Source: an uncultured Parabacteroides sp. (GTDB lineage Bacteria > Bacteroidota > Bacteroidia > Bacteroidales > Tannerellaceae). From it: a DNA stretch of 63,361 nt. Numbering within the stretch: position 1 is the first letter of the stretch; the number at the start of each line of letters is the position of its first letter. Shown piece by piece: positions 36,595-46,806 of this stretch. The DNA lies in the NCBI GenBank assembly GCA_900552465.1, contig URZO01000017.1, forward strand, positions 1 through 63,361, written 5' to 3'. The position numbers were made by a program, and so were the translations under genes. The notes under the pieces were generated by a model. It was not told the DNA's origin, did not search any database, and saw nothing but the letters and a program-made list of their open reading frames with translations.

Positions 36595-37365
36595 TTATTT
36601 ACATTTTGTACACTCAGCCACTAACCAGTCACACCAGGTATCCATCCCTGTCCCTTTGGTTGCCGATACTTCGAACAACTGCAAGTGGTGATTTACCTTC
36701 AGGGCGTTGCTGCGCAATGTTTCCACATCTGTGTCCAGATAAGGCGCCAGGTCGATCTTGTTGATGATGCAGATATCTGCTTCCAGAAAGATATGAGGAT
36801 ATTTCAGAGGCTTGTCGTCTCCTTCTGTAGTACTAACGATAACCACTTTCTTCGCCTCTCCGAGATCGAACATGGCGGGACAAACCAAATTACCGACATT
36901 CTCCACAAACAGGATAGACCCGTCGGAAGGATTCAGATGTTTAACGGCATGATTGACCATATCGGCTTCCAGATGACAGCCGGTTCCGGTATTAACCTGG
37001 AAAACAGGAACGTTAAGCGCTGCGATACGGTCGGCATCGTTCGAGGTTTGCTGATCGCCTTCGATAACATATATCTGCGAAGGCTGTCCGGGAACAGCTT
37101 CGGCGGTCAGGCGCCGTATCGTTTCTTCCAGCAAGGTCGTCTTGCCGGATCCCGGCGAGCTCATCAGGTTCAGGCAGAAAATATGTTTGGCTTCAAAATA
37201 GCCCCGGTTACGTTCTGCCAACAGATTATTGCGCTGAAGGATATCCTGTTCGAGTGTTATGACTTTCCCTTCATCGTGATGGTGAGGGTGATGATGTTCA
37301 TGTCCGTGTTCATGGTCATGATCGTGATGGTGATGATGCTCTCCGCATCCGCAAGTTCCACACAT
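36595..37365 (-). CDS. hypB: Hydrogenase nickel incorporation GTPase HypB
   Basis: 256 residues. The N-terminal CGTCGCG metal motif is followed by a long His-rich stretch (about 9-32), which stores nickel in some homologs. The SIMIBI GTPase has Walker A SSPGSGKTT, GTGCHLEAD and NKIDL. With HypA it loads Ni into the large hydrogenase subunit. It is the third gene of hypF-hypA-hypB, 11 nt after hypA. Confidence 0.96.
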   Translation of the reverse strand: MCGTCGCGEHHHHHDHDHEHGHEHHHPHHHDEGKVITLEQDILQRNNLLAERNRGYFEAKHIFCLNLMSSPGSGKTTLLEETIRRLTAEAVPGQPSQIYVIEGDQQTSNDADRIAALNVPVFQVNTGTGCHLEADMVNHAVKHLNPSDGSILFVENVGNLVCPAMFDLGEAKKVVIVSTTEGDDKPLKYPHIFLEADICIINKIDLAPYLDTDVETLRSNALKVNHHLQLFEVSATKGTGMDTWCDWLVAECTKCK

Positions 37366-37376
37366 AAGCGTTTGTT

Positions 37377-37718
37377 TTATTTTATAACAATTGATTTGAT
37401 CCTTAGTTCCCGCCCTTTTGTGATATTAACCAGATAAGAACCACAATTCGGGCAGGGTGAAAATAAGTTTCCGACCGGAAAGACCGTCTCGCAATCGGAA
37501 CATTGTCCTTCCCCGTCTATATAATGACGAATGATCTTTGCCTTCTCGAGCAAGGTTCCCTTTACTGCACTTTCCATCGCAAACTCGAGCGTCTGCAATT
37601 CGACTCCAGCAAGCCTGCCTATCTCGAGTTCCACCTCTTCTATCTGTGAAGAATGGTGTTCACGGGCTTGTTGTTCGGATAATTGGACGATGCTTTGAGC
37701 GATTGATAATTCGTGCAT
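37377..37718 (-). CDS. hypA: Hydrogenase nickel incorporation protein HypA
   Basis: 113 residues from MHELSIAQ; His2 is the conserved nickel ligand, so the ATG at 37718 is preferred over one two codons upstream. The zinc domain has CSDC and CPNC pairs. It partners with HypB in nickel insertion and lies 21 nt after hypF. Confidence 0.95.
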   Translation of the reverse strand: MHELSIAQSIVQLSEQQAREHHSSQIEEVELEIGRLAGVELQTLEFAMESAVKGTLLEKAKIIRHYIDGEGQCSDCETVFPVGNLFSPCPNCGSYLVNITKGRELRIKSIVIK

Positions 37719-37739
37719 AATCATGTTTTAAATTCAATA

Positions 37740-40022
37740 TTACTTTCCTTCATACAGAGAAGCGGCAATTGCCAGCTGTCCGACCGCTATTCCTCCGTCA
37801 TTGCAGGGAATACGTCCCGGAACATATAAGGGTATGCCTTCTTTGGCAAACATACGCTGCAACTGTTCCGTCAAACGCTTGTTCTGAAAGCAACCGCCGG
37901 AAATCACAACCTTCTCCACTCCCGTCTGCAACCTGTACAACTTCGCTTTCTCCAACAACAACCATGACAGCGTATTATGGAAACGGGAGGACAGATCACC
38001 TGCCGGAACGCCTGCATTCAGATCCTCTAAGATTCCTTTCAGCACCGGACGCATGGAAATAACCTCTTCTTCTATTAGAACAGAATAACGGCTTTGATGT
38101 TCATCCGATGCTAATTGTTCCAACTTGACAGGCGCTTCTGCCTGATGTGTGGATACATCGCAAACACCCAATAACGAGGCGACGGCATCGAACAGCCTGC
38201 CTGCACTGGACGTATAAGGTGTATTAATGCCCTTCTTCATCATCTTCAGAAGCATTTGTATTTTAGCCTCTCCGATTCGTTGCACAAAGCCGGACGGGAA
38301 AGGCTGTTCATCTCCGAAATAATGCCAAAGGAAGGCAACCGCCATGCGCCAAGGCTCTGTCGAAGCTTTGTCACCTCCCGGAAGCGGCACATATTCCAGA
38401 TGCGAAAGCCGCTTATAGCTCCTGCGGTCACAAAGGAAGATCTCACCGCCCCACGCCTTGCCGTCGTCACCCAATCCCGTGCCGTCCAGCACAAGTGCGA
38501 TCACCGGCTCATCGAGGCCATATTCCAGCATACAAGCCGCTGCATGTGCATGATGATGCTGTACGCGCAACAAAGGGAGATGCAGATCCGAAGAGAGACG
38601 CTCCGCTTCGCGCGACGAAAGATAGTCCGGATGCAGATCGCACACTAAGCGAGCCAGCCGGAAGCGGAACAGATGCCGGAAACGTTCGAGCGACTCCGTG
38701 TAAAACCGGTATGTCTCCCAATTCTTCAGGTCGCCAATATACTGGCTTTGCAGGATCGTCTCTCCTTTTCCCAAGGCAAAGGTGTTCACCTTTTCGGCAC
38801 CGAAAGCCAGAATCCCTTCCACCGGCCTATCGGCAAAGAAAGGCTCCGGCACATATCCACGTGAGCGGCGCATCAGGCAAGGCTGTCCGCTGCAGACCTG
38901 CAGGACGGAATCATCCACCCGGTTATGGATCTCCCGATTATGATGAAGCAAAAGCGGCACTTTTCCCGCCAGTTGCCTTTCGGCTTCTCCGGGCGTAATG
39001 GCAATCGGGCAATCGCTGAGATTACCGCTCGTCATTACCAGCACAGGCGTGTCCAACCGTTCGAACCAATCCTCATGGATCGGCATATAAGGAAGCATGC
39101 ACCCTAATGTCTGCATCCCCGGATTGACAGAGGCGGCCAGCGGACGGCGTTGTTTCAGCAGCACGATCGGACGGCGCCACGAAAGTAGACATTCCTCTTC
39201 TACCTCGTTCAGCCAGGCAAACCGCCGGACCTGTTCCGGATCACGAAACATCACGGCAAAGGGTTTCCCGTCGCGATGCTTGATCTCTCGGAGGCGGGCG
39301 ACAGCTTGCTCGTTCGTCGCATCGCAGACCAGATGATAACCGCCGATCCCTTTTGCCGCGATCACCTCCCCTTCCCGGAGCAGACGAGACGAGAGGGTGA
39401 GCAGTTCCGGATAGTCCGTCAGCGTTTCTTTATTATATAATGTATAGTAGGAAGGCCCGCAATGATTGCAGGCAACCGGTTCGGCATGAAAGCGGCGGTC
39501 GCTGACGGTCGTATATTCCTTCCGGCATTCGGAGCACATCGGAAAAGCCGACATAGTCGTCTGCCGCCTGTCGTAAGGCAGATCGCGGATAATGGAAAAG
39601 CGCGGCCCACAATGGGTGCAGTTGATAAAAGGATATTGCAGGCGATGCGGTTGCATCTTCCTGTCGTGCAGGCATTCGGGACAGACGGCTATATCGGGAG
39701 CCACCTGTGTCACTTCGTCCGAATCTGACCGGCTGGGGGTAATGCGGAAATCCGTATAGGGGTTTTCTGCCATCACTATTTCCGAAACCGAGATACGATG
39801 AATGGAAGCTACGACCGGATGTTCGCGCCGGATGCGCCCGATAAGCTGTTCACGCTGCAAGGCAGTCAAGGCGGCACGGATGCAGACCCCGTTGTTCCGG
39901 TTGTCCACCTCTCCGCAGATCCCCATCTCGCTGGCTATGCGATAAATAAACGGGCGGAAGCCTACTCCCTGTACTAAACCCTGAATGGTCAGAACCGATA
40001 TGACAACACCCGTCTCTTTCAT
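37740..40022 (-). CDS. hypF: Carbamoyltransferase HypF
   Basis: 760 residues. Acylphosphatase domain (QGLVQGVGFRPF), two zinc-finger blocks (CPECL..CTHCGP and CSECR..CNHCGP), a YrdC-like domain and a C-terminal Kae1-like domain with VQHHHAHAAA and ISGGCFQN. It makes the thiocarbamate on HypE that becomes the CN ligands of the NiFe site. It is the first gene of the minus-strand hyp operon and shares a 192 bp divergent promoter region with hypC. Confidence 0.97.
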   Translation of the reverse strand: MKETGVVISVLTIQGLVQGVGFRPFIYRIASEMGICGEVDNRNNGVCIRAALTALQREQLIGRIRREHPVVASIHRISVSEIVMAENPYTDFRITPSRSDSDEVTQVAPDIAVCPECLHDRKMQPHRLQYPFINCTHCGPRFSIIRDLPYDRRQTTMSAFPMCSECRKEYTTVSDRRFHAEPVACNHCGPSYYTLYNKETLTDYPELLTLSSRLLREGEVIAAKGIGGYHLVCDATNEQAVARLREIKHRDGKPFAVMFRDPEQVRRFAWLNEVEEECLLSWRRPIVLLKQRRPLAASVNPGMQTLGCMLPYMPIHEDWFERLDTPVLVMTSGNLSDCPIAITPGEAERQLAGKVPLLLHHNREIHNRVDDSVLQVCSGQPCLMRRSRGYVPEPFFADRPVEGILAFGAEKVNTFALGKGETILQSQYIGDLKNWETYRFYTESLERFRHLFRFRLARLVCDLHPDYLSSREAERLSSDLHLPLLRVQHHHAHAAACMLEYGLDEPVIALVLDGTGLGDDGKAWGGEIFLCDRRSYKRLSHLEYVPLPGGDKASTEPWRMAVAFLWHYFGDEQPFPSGFVQRIGEAKIQMLLKMMKKGINTPYTSSAGRLFDAVASLLGVCDVSTHQAEAPVKLEQLASDEHQSRYSVLIEEEVISMRPVLKGILEDLNAGVPAGDLSSRFHNTLSWLLLEKAKLYRLQTGVEKVVISGGCFQNKRLTEQLQRMFAKEGIPLYVPGRIPCNDGGIAVGQLAIAASLYEGK

Positions 40023-40042
40023 CTTTTTAATTTACGTTTTGA

Positions 40043-40074
40043 CAAATGTAACCCCTTTCCTAAGAATAAGCAAA
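40043..40074 (-). promoter_or_regulatory. Promoter of hypF-hypA-hypB
   Basis: On the minus strand TTTG (40071-40074), 20 nt, TACATTTG (40043-40050): a full -33/-7 promoter. RNA start near 40036. Confidence 0.7.
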
Positions 40075-40173
40075 CATGCCGAATGGCTATTTTCTATAAC
40101 CCTTATAAATTATATCTATCCGGGAGATAAACAGAAATGTGTGATATCATACATTTCTTCTGAACATATTGCC

Positions 40174-40181
40174 TACTTTTG
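40174..40181 (+). promoter_or_regulatory. -7 element of the hypC-D-E/NiFe hydrogenase operon
   Basis: TACTTTTG. The RNA start near 40188 gives a 27 nt leader to the hypC ATG at 40215 and excludes the longer frame opening at 40179. Confidence 0.55.
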
Positions 40182-40214
40182 GAGTTAGATAAATATAACA
40201 AAGATTATACTACT

Positions 40215-40442
40215 ATGTGTCTTGCTATACCTGGAAAAATACTGAGCGTCGACGATTCTATCCCCGAGCTTAAAATGGCTAAAGTGGATTTTAGCGGGAT
40301 TGTGAAAAATATCTGCATCCAGTGGGTCGATGCAGGTGAAGGAGATTATGTCCTGGCGCATGCCGGGATGGCAATTGCCGTTGTCGATGCCGAACAGGCT
40401 TGCGAAACACTGGAAGATCTGAAGAAACTGACAATCGAATGA
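40215..40442 (+). CDS. hypC: Hydrogenase maturation chaperone HypC
   Basis: 75 residues starting MCLAIPGKI; Cys2 is the conserved residue that holds the Fe(CN)2CO unit and contacts the large subunit, so this start is secure. The OB-fold protein partners with HypD. Its stop overlaps the hypD start (ATGA). Confidence 0.96.
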   Translation: MCLAIPGKILSVDDSIPELKMAKVDFSGIVKNICIQWVDAGEGDYVLAHAGMAIAVVDAEQACETLEDLKKLTIE

Positions 40443-41542
40443 AATACATCGACGAATACAGGGATACGGAACAGGTCCTGTCACTTGTACGGGCCATCCG
40501 GAAGGTGGTGACGAAACCCTGGCATATCATGGAGATATGCGGAGGACAGACGCATGCCATTGCCCGGTATCGCCTGGAAGAGATGCTACCGGAAAAGGTC
40601 AGACTGCTTCACGGGCCGGGCTGTCCGGTCTGCGTGACACCAGCCGGGATTATCGACCGGGCGCTCGGATTGGCCAAACGGCCGGATGTCATACTGGCCT
40701 CTTTCGGCGATATGATGCGCGTGCCGGGAAGCCGGGAAGACCTGCTTCGGGTGAAGGCACACGGGGCGGATGTCCGGATGTTGTATTCTCCGTTGGACGC
40801 CGTAGACTTGGCTGTCCGCTATCCGGATAAGCAAATTGTATTCTTTGCGATAGGGTTCGAGACGACTGCTCCTGTGCATATAATGGCCCTGAAAGAGGCA
40901 ATACGCCGGAAACTGGATAACTTTTCTTTGCTCACCTCCCTGTTCATGGTTCCACCGGCCATAGAAGCGATCTTGACAGACGCCGGGTCACGCGTGGACG
41001 GTTTCCTGACAGCCGGCCATGTCTGTGCTATCACAGGTAACGGTGACTATCACCGCCTGGCTGCCCGGTATAAGACACCGATGGTCGTCACCGGATTCGA
41101 GCCGGCCGATCTGCTCTATGGCATTTACCGCTGCCTGCTTCAATTGGAGGCAGGTATATATAAGGTAGAGAATGCTTATAAACGGGTTGTTCCCGAAACG
41201 GGAAATCCGGCAGCCCGCGCCCTGATGGCGGAGATGCTCGAAAGCTGCGACCAGAAATGGCGGGGGATCGGGATGATTCCGCAAAGCGGGATGCGGCTGA
41301 AAGAGGCGTTCGCACGATATGACGCTGCCCGGCGTTTCCCCTTGCCGGATGACGGGCAGTCTCTTTACGATTCCGCGCCAAGCACGGGAATAGAGCGATG
41401 CATTGCCGGCGATATCATGCGGGGAATCAAACAAACCAAAGACTGTCCCTTCTTCGGAATCCGCTGCACCCCGGAACATCCGGCCGGTGCGCCGATGGTT
41501 TCATCAGAAGGTGTGTGTGCAGCTTATTATAAATATAAATAA
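40439..41542 (+). CDS. hypD: Fe-(CN)2CO assembly protein HypD
   Basis: 367 residues from MKYIDEY, in ATGA overlap with hypC. Motifs are EICGGQTHAIARY and GPGCPVCVTP, the HVCAITG segment, and C-terminal cysteines for a 4Fe-4S cluster. It assembles the CO/CN-bearing iron with HypC. Confidence 0.96.
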   Translation: MKYIDEYRDTEQVLSLVRAIRKVVTKPWHIMEICGGQTHAIARYRLEEMLPEKVRLLHGPGCPVCVTPAGIIDRALGLAKRPDVILASFGDMMRVPGSREDLLRVKAHGADVRMLYSPLDAVDLAVRYPDKQIVFFAIGFETTAPVHIMALKEAIRRKLDNFSLLTSLFMVPPAIEAILTDAGSRVDGFLTAGHVCAITGNGDYHRLAARYKTPMVVTGFEPADLLYGIYRCLLQLEAGIYKVENAYKRVVPETGNPAARALMAEMLESCDQKWRGIGMIPQSGMRLKEAFARYDAARRFPLPDDGQSLYDSAPSTGIERCIAGDIMRGIKQTKDCPFFGIRCTPEHPAGAPMVSSEGVCAAYYKYK

Positions 41543-41553
41543 GACAACAAGAT

Positions 41554-42594
41554 ATGATAACAACCAATTGTCCCCTTCCTTTTACCGACTCCGACTGCGT
41601 GCTGCTGGCACACGGCGGCGGGGGACGGCTGACGCACGAACTGATCAGCGGCATCTTCTACCCTGCCTTCCGCAACCCGTTGCTGGAACAGGATCATGAC
41701 GGATGCGTCTTTCCGGTGGAAGCCGGTCGGATGGCCTGCTCGACCGATTCATTCGTAGTAGACCCGATCTTCTTTCCCGGCGGGGATATCGGCGATCTGG
41801 CCGTGAACGGGACGGTGAACGACCTTGCCTGTTGCGGCGCCCGTCCGCTTTACCTGACTGCCGGGTTTATCTTGGAGGAAGGGCTTCCGCTGGCTGATCT
41901 CCGGCGTATCGCCGGGTCGATGAAAGCGGCTGCCGAACGGGCTGGCGTGCAGATCGTGGCAGGCGACACGAAAGTGGTGGAACGGGGAAAATGCGACAAA
42001 CTGTTCATTAACACAAGCGGCATCGGTGTCGTACGCGAAGGTGTCCGCATCTCCCCCGACAGGGCACAGCCCGGCGACGTGGTGATATGCAGCGGACCGA
42101 TCGGCCTTCACGGCATCACCATCCTCTCCGCCCGTGAAAGTCTTGGGTTCGAGACAAACCTGAAAAGCGACACGGTTTCGCTGAACAATATGATTGCCGG
42201 CTTGTTGGATTCTATAGAGGACGTCCATGTCCTGCGCGACCCCACGCGGGGAGGCGTAAGCGGGACGCTGAACGAGATCGCACAGGCCGCCGGCGTGGAG
42301 ATCATCCTGGACGAGGCTTCGCTGCCCATCCCGGATGCCGTGCGCGGAGCTTCGGAGATATTGGGCCTTGATCCGCTTTATGTGGCCAACGAGGGCCTGG
42401 TGCTGGCGATCCTGCCGGAAGCGAAGGCGGATGAAGCGCTCGCCGTCATGAGAGCCTGCCCCGAAGGGCAAGGAGCGGCCGTCATTGGCCATATCGCTAT
42501 GAAAGGCAAGCCGTTGGTGAAGATGAAGACCTTGTATGGCAACTACCGGATCGTCGATATGCTCAGCGGGGAACAATTACCGAGGATATGTTGA
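41554..42594 (+). CDS. hypE: Hydrogenase maturation protein HypE
   Basis: 346 residues. The AIR-synthase fold has GGGGRLTHEL near the N-terminus and DPTRGGVSGTLNE. The C-terminus is PRIC, whose last Cys carries the thiocarbamate that HypE dehydrates to thiocyanate. It lies 11 nt after hypD. The hydrogenase structural genes follow after 152 bp containing repeat array D. Confidence 0.96.
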   Translation: MITTNCPLPFTDSDCVLLAHGGGGRLTHELISGIFYPAFRNPLLEQDHDGCVFPVEAGRMACSTDSFVVDPIFFPGGDIGDLAVNGTVNDLACCGARPLYLTAGFILEEGLPLADLRRIAGSMKAAAERAGVQIVAGDTKVVERGKCDKLFINTSGIGVVREGVRISPDRAQPGDVVICSGPIGLHGITILSARESLGFETNLKSDTVSLNNMIAGLLDSIEDVHVLRDPTRGGVSGTLNEIAQAAGVEIILDEASLPIPDAVRGASEILGLDPLYVANEGLVLAILPEAKADEALAVMRACPEGQGAAVIGHIAMKGKPLVKMKTLYGNYRIVDMLSGEQLPRIC

Positions 42595-42614
42595 CCCTGG
42601 TTCCCTCATTAGAG

Positions 42615-42710
42615 TCGAACGAACGATTGATAGGAATATCGAACGAGGTTTCGATATTGGTGTCGAACGAGGTTTCGATATTGGTGTCGAACGAGGCTTC
42701 GATACCATAC
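42615..42710. repeat. Array D: four 24-nt units between hypE and the hydrogenase small subunit
   Basis: Units start at 42615, 42639, 42663 and 42687, each 24 nt. Units 2 and 3 are identical; unit 4 differs only near its end; unit 1 shares TCGAACGA but is degenerate. ATATCGAA (42636-42643) and TTCGATAT (42650-42657) form an 8-bp hairpin, and the same arms recur at each unit boundary. The array lies inside the operon, between maturation and structural genes, where an mRNA hairpin could set their ratio (inference). Confidence 0.82.
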
Positions 42711-42746
42711 CAACTAATAAATGTTAAAACATCAACAAGATAAGAC

Positions 42747-43844
42747 ATGGATAATAAAAGACCTTCTATCTACGAAGAATGCCTGGAAAAAGGCATCTCG
42801 CGCCGGGATTTCCTGAAATTCTGTACCACCGTTGCCGCCCTGATCGGACTCGAATCGAGCGGTGTGGCACAAGTTGTAAAAGCGCTCGAAACGAAACCCC
42901 GACTGCCTGTCATCTGGCTTCACCTGCAGGAATGCACCTGCTGTAGCGAATCGTTCATCCGCTCCTATCATCCTACGGTGGGCAACCTGCTGTTCGATAA
43001 CATCTCGCTCGACTACACCGAGACACTGATGGCTGCCTCCGGTTTCCAGGCCGAAGCCTGTAAGGAGGAGACCATGAAGAAATACTGGGGAGAATATATC
43101 CTGATGATTGAAGGCTCCATCCCTACCCGCGATGAAGCCTACTGCTGTGTCGGCGGAAAGAGCGCGATGCAGATCGTCGAGGAATGTGCCGAAGGGGCGA
43201 AAGCGATCATCGCATGGGGCAACTGCGCATCGGCCGGTTGCGTGCAGGCCGCCAACCCCAATCCGACAGGGGCGAAAGCCATCCACAAACTGATCAAAGG
43301 CAAACCGCTGATGAACGTGCAGGGCTGTCCTCCTATCGCCGACGTGATGACGGGCGTCATCGTCTATATGCTGACCTACGACCGCATGCCGCAGCTCGAC
43401 GCGCTGGGACGTCCGAAGATGTTCTACAACCGCCGCGTGCACGACACCTGCTACCGCCGCGCCAACTTCGACGCCGGCCTCTTTGTCGAAAGTTTCGACG
43501 ACGAGAATGCCAAACGCGGTTACTGCCTTTACAAGGTGGGCTGCAAAGGGCCGAATACCTATAATTCCTGCGGTATCATCAAATGGAACGAGAGCACCAG
43601 CTACCCGATCCAGAGCGGACATCCCTGCTTAGGGTGCAGCGAAGCAGGGTTCTGGGATATGAGCCCCTTCTATAAACGACTGCCCGACGTGCATGGCTTC
43701 GGTATCGAGGCGACCGCCGACCAGATTGGCCTGGCAGTGGGTGCCGCGACTGTTGCCGGCATTGCCGTACACGCCGTAGCCACTAACATACGCAAGAAGG
43801 AACTGATCGACAACGATGAGCCCGAAAGCAAATCCACCATCTAA
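42747..43844 (+). CDS. [NiFe] hydrogenase small subunit, Tat-exported, membrane-anchored
   Basis: 365 residues. Twin-arginine signal SRRDFLKF (about 18-25). The proximal-cluster ligands include ECTCC (Cys63, 65, 66), then Cys160, Cys165 in CASAGC and Cys194 in GCPP. This is the full six-Cys set of oxygen-tolerant group 1 enzymes. Distal (HDTC..C..C) and medial cluster ligands follow, then a C-terminal membrane helix (about 330-352). It carries electrons from the NiFe site to cytochrome b. It lies 152 bp after hypE. Confidence 0.96.
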   Translation: MDNKRPSIYEECLEKGISRRDFLKFCTTVAALIGLESSGVAQVVKALETKPRLPVIWLHLQECTCCSESFIRSYHPTVGNLLFDNISLDYTETLMAASGFQAEACKEETMKKYWGEYILMIEGSIPTRDEAYCCVGGKSAMQIVEECAEGAKAIIAWGNCASAGCVQAANPNPTGAKAIHKLIKGKPLMNVQGCPPIADVMTGVIVYMLTYDRMPQLDALGRPKMFYNRRVHDTCYRRANFDAGLFVESFDDENAKRGYCLYKVGCKGPNTYNSCGIIKWNESTSYPIQSGHPCLGCSEAGFWDMSPFYKRLPDVHGFGIEATADQIGLAVGAATVAGIAVHAVATNIRKKELIDNDEPESKSTI

Positions 43845-43883
43845 CCCCCATTTCTTAATTATTAATTATTAATTAAAAGAATC

Positions 43884-45605
<1,722 letters not shown>

Positions 45606-45617
45606 TCATGCAGTTCA

Positions 45618-46358
45618 ATGAAAAGTCGTAAGAAACGTTTAAGAGAAGTATACGTGTGGGAGCTTCCCGTGCGCATCTATCACTGGCTGAATGCACTCTG
45701 TATCGTGATACTCTGCATCACCGGTTTCATCATAGCCGATCCGCCCGCCATCATGACAGAGACGGAGGCCAGCTTCAGTTATTGGTTCGGGACGGTGCGC
45801 TTTATCCATTTTGTGGCAGCGTTCGTGTTCTTCTTCAACTTCGTCTTCCGCCTGTATTGGGGATTCGTCGGAAACCGGTATGCGCGCTGGAATAACTTCA
45901 TCCCGTTGAAGAAGTCGCAATGGAAGGAGATTGTCGAAGTGATAAAAGTGGATATCCTGATGATCAAGAACAAGCCGGTAGACAGTATCGGGCATAACGC
46001 GCTGGCAAGTGTGATCTATTTCGCCACGTTCTGGGCCTTCCTGCTGCAATCCATTACCGGATTCGGCCTGTATGCCAAGATGAGCGAGTCTATATTTCCG
46101 CAACTCTTCGCTTGGACAGTCCCATTGATGGGCGGCGATCTGGTGGCACGCGAGATTCATCATTTCCTAATGTGGTTCTTCATCCTTTTTGCGATCGTGC
46201 ACATTTACCTGGTGTTCTACCATGATTATATCGAGCAACGCGGCGAAACGTCTTCCATCATCGGTGGTTGGAAGTTCATCGAGGAAGAGATTGCCGATAA
46301 GGAAGAAGTAACGGAGACAGCCGAAACAATCACCAAATCAGCGCGCAAAAATGAATGA
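45618..46358 (+). CDS. Ni/Fe-hydrogenase b-type cytochrome subunit
   Basis: 246 residues with four membrane helices. Heme ligand candidates are His in RIYHWLNA, FIHFVAA and EIHHFL..FAIVHIYLV. The C-terminal FYHDYIEQRGETSSIIGG segment is typical of HyaC/HoxZ. It passes electrons from the small subunit to menaquinone in the inner membrane. It starts 12 nt after the large subunit gene and overlaps the protease gene by 8 nt. Confidence 0.94.
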   Translation: MKSRKKRLREVYVWELPVRIYHWLNALCIVILCITGFIIADPPAIMTETEASFSYWFGTVRFIHFVAAFVFFFNFVFRLYWGFVGNRYARWNNFIPLKKSQWKEIVEVIKVDILMIKNKPVDSIGHNALASVIYFATFWAFLLQSITGFGLYAKMSESIFPQLFAWTVPLMGGDLVAREIHHFLMWFFILFAIVHIYLVFYHDYIEQRGETSSIIGGWKFIEEEIADKEEVTETAETITKSARKNE

Positions 46359-46806
46359 GAAGATATTGATTCTGGGTGTCGGCAACCTGCTGTTGAAGGA
46401 CGAAGGTGTCGGCATCCATGTGATCCGTGCCCTGGAAAACGAGGAACTGCCTCCCAACGTCTCCCTGATGGACGGCGGGACAGGCGGATTGCACCTGATC
46501 GCCTGGATACAGGATTACGACCGTATTATCATGGTCGACGCCACGCTCGACGATAATCCGCCGGGCACCATCCGCCTGATCCGTCCGCGCTATGCAACAG
46601 ACTTCCCTCCGCTTATGAGTGCACACGAGATCGGTCTTCGGGACATGATCGAGGCAATGATATTGACCGGGAAATTGCCGGATATCCAGCTGATCGTTAT
46701 CTCTGCAGCGGATATCAGCGATGTGGGAATGGAACTGACGCCTGTTGTGGAAGCGGCAGTTCCGAAGGTGGTGGAGCTTATTCGATCCTGTTTATCTCAC
46801 CAATGA
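46351..46806 (+). CDS. Hydrogenase maturation endopeptidase (HyaD/HybD family)
   Basis: 151 residues. Motifs are GVGNLLLKDEGVG with nickel-sensing Glu/Asp, VDA and SAHEIGL. It trims the C-terminal tail of the large subunit after Ni insertion. It is the last gene of the rightward hydrogenase operon. Its 3' end overlaps the convergent serpin gene by 29 nt. Confidence 0.93.
   Translation: MNEKILILGVGNLLLKDEGVGIHVIRALENEELPPNVSLMDGGTGGLHLIAWIQDYDRIIMVDATLDDNPPGTIRLIRPRYATDFPPLMSAHEIGLRDMIEAMILTGKLPDIQLIVISAADISDVGMELTPVVEAAVPKVVELIRSCLSHQ

Noticed and set aside
42536..42727. A 63-codon open frame across array D encoding repeated IGVERGFD
   Set aside because: It starts inside hypE in another frame and is open only because the 24-nt repeat is a multiple of three; no promoter or ribosome-binding site of its own.
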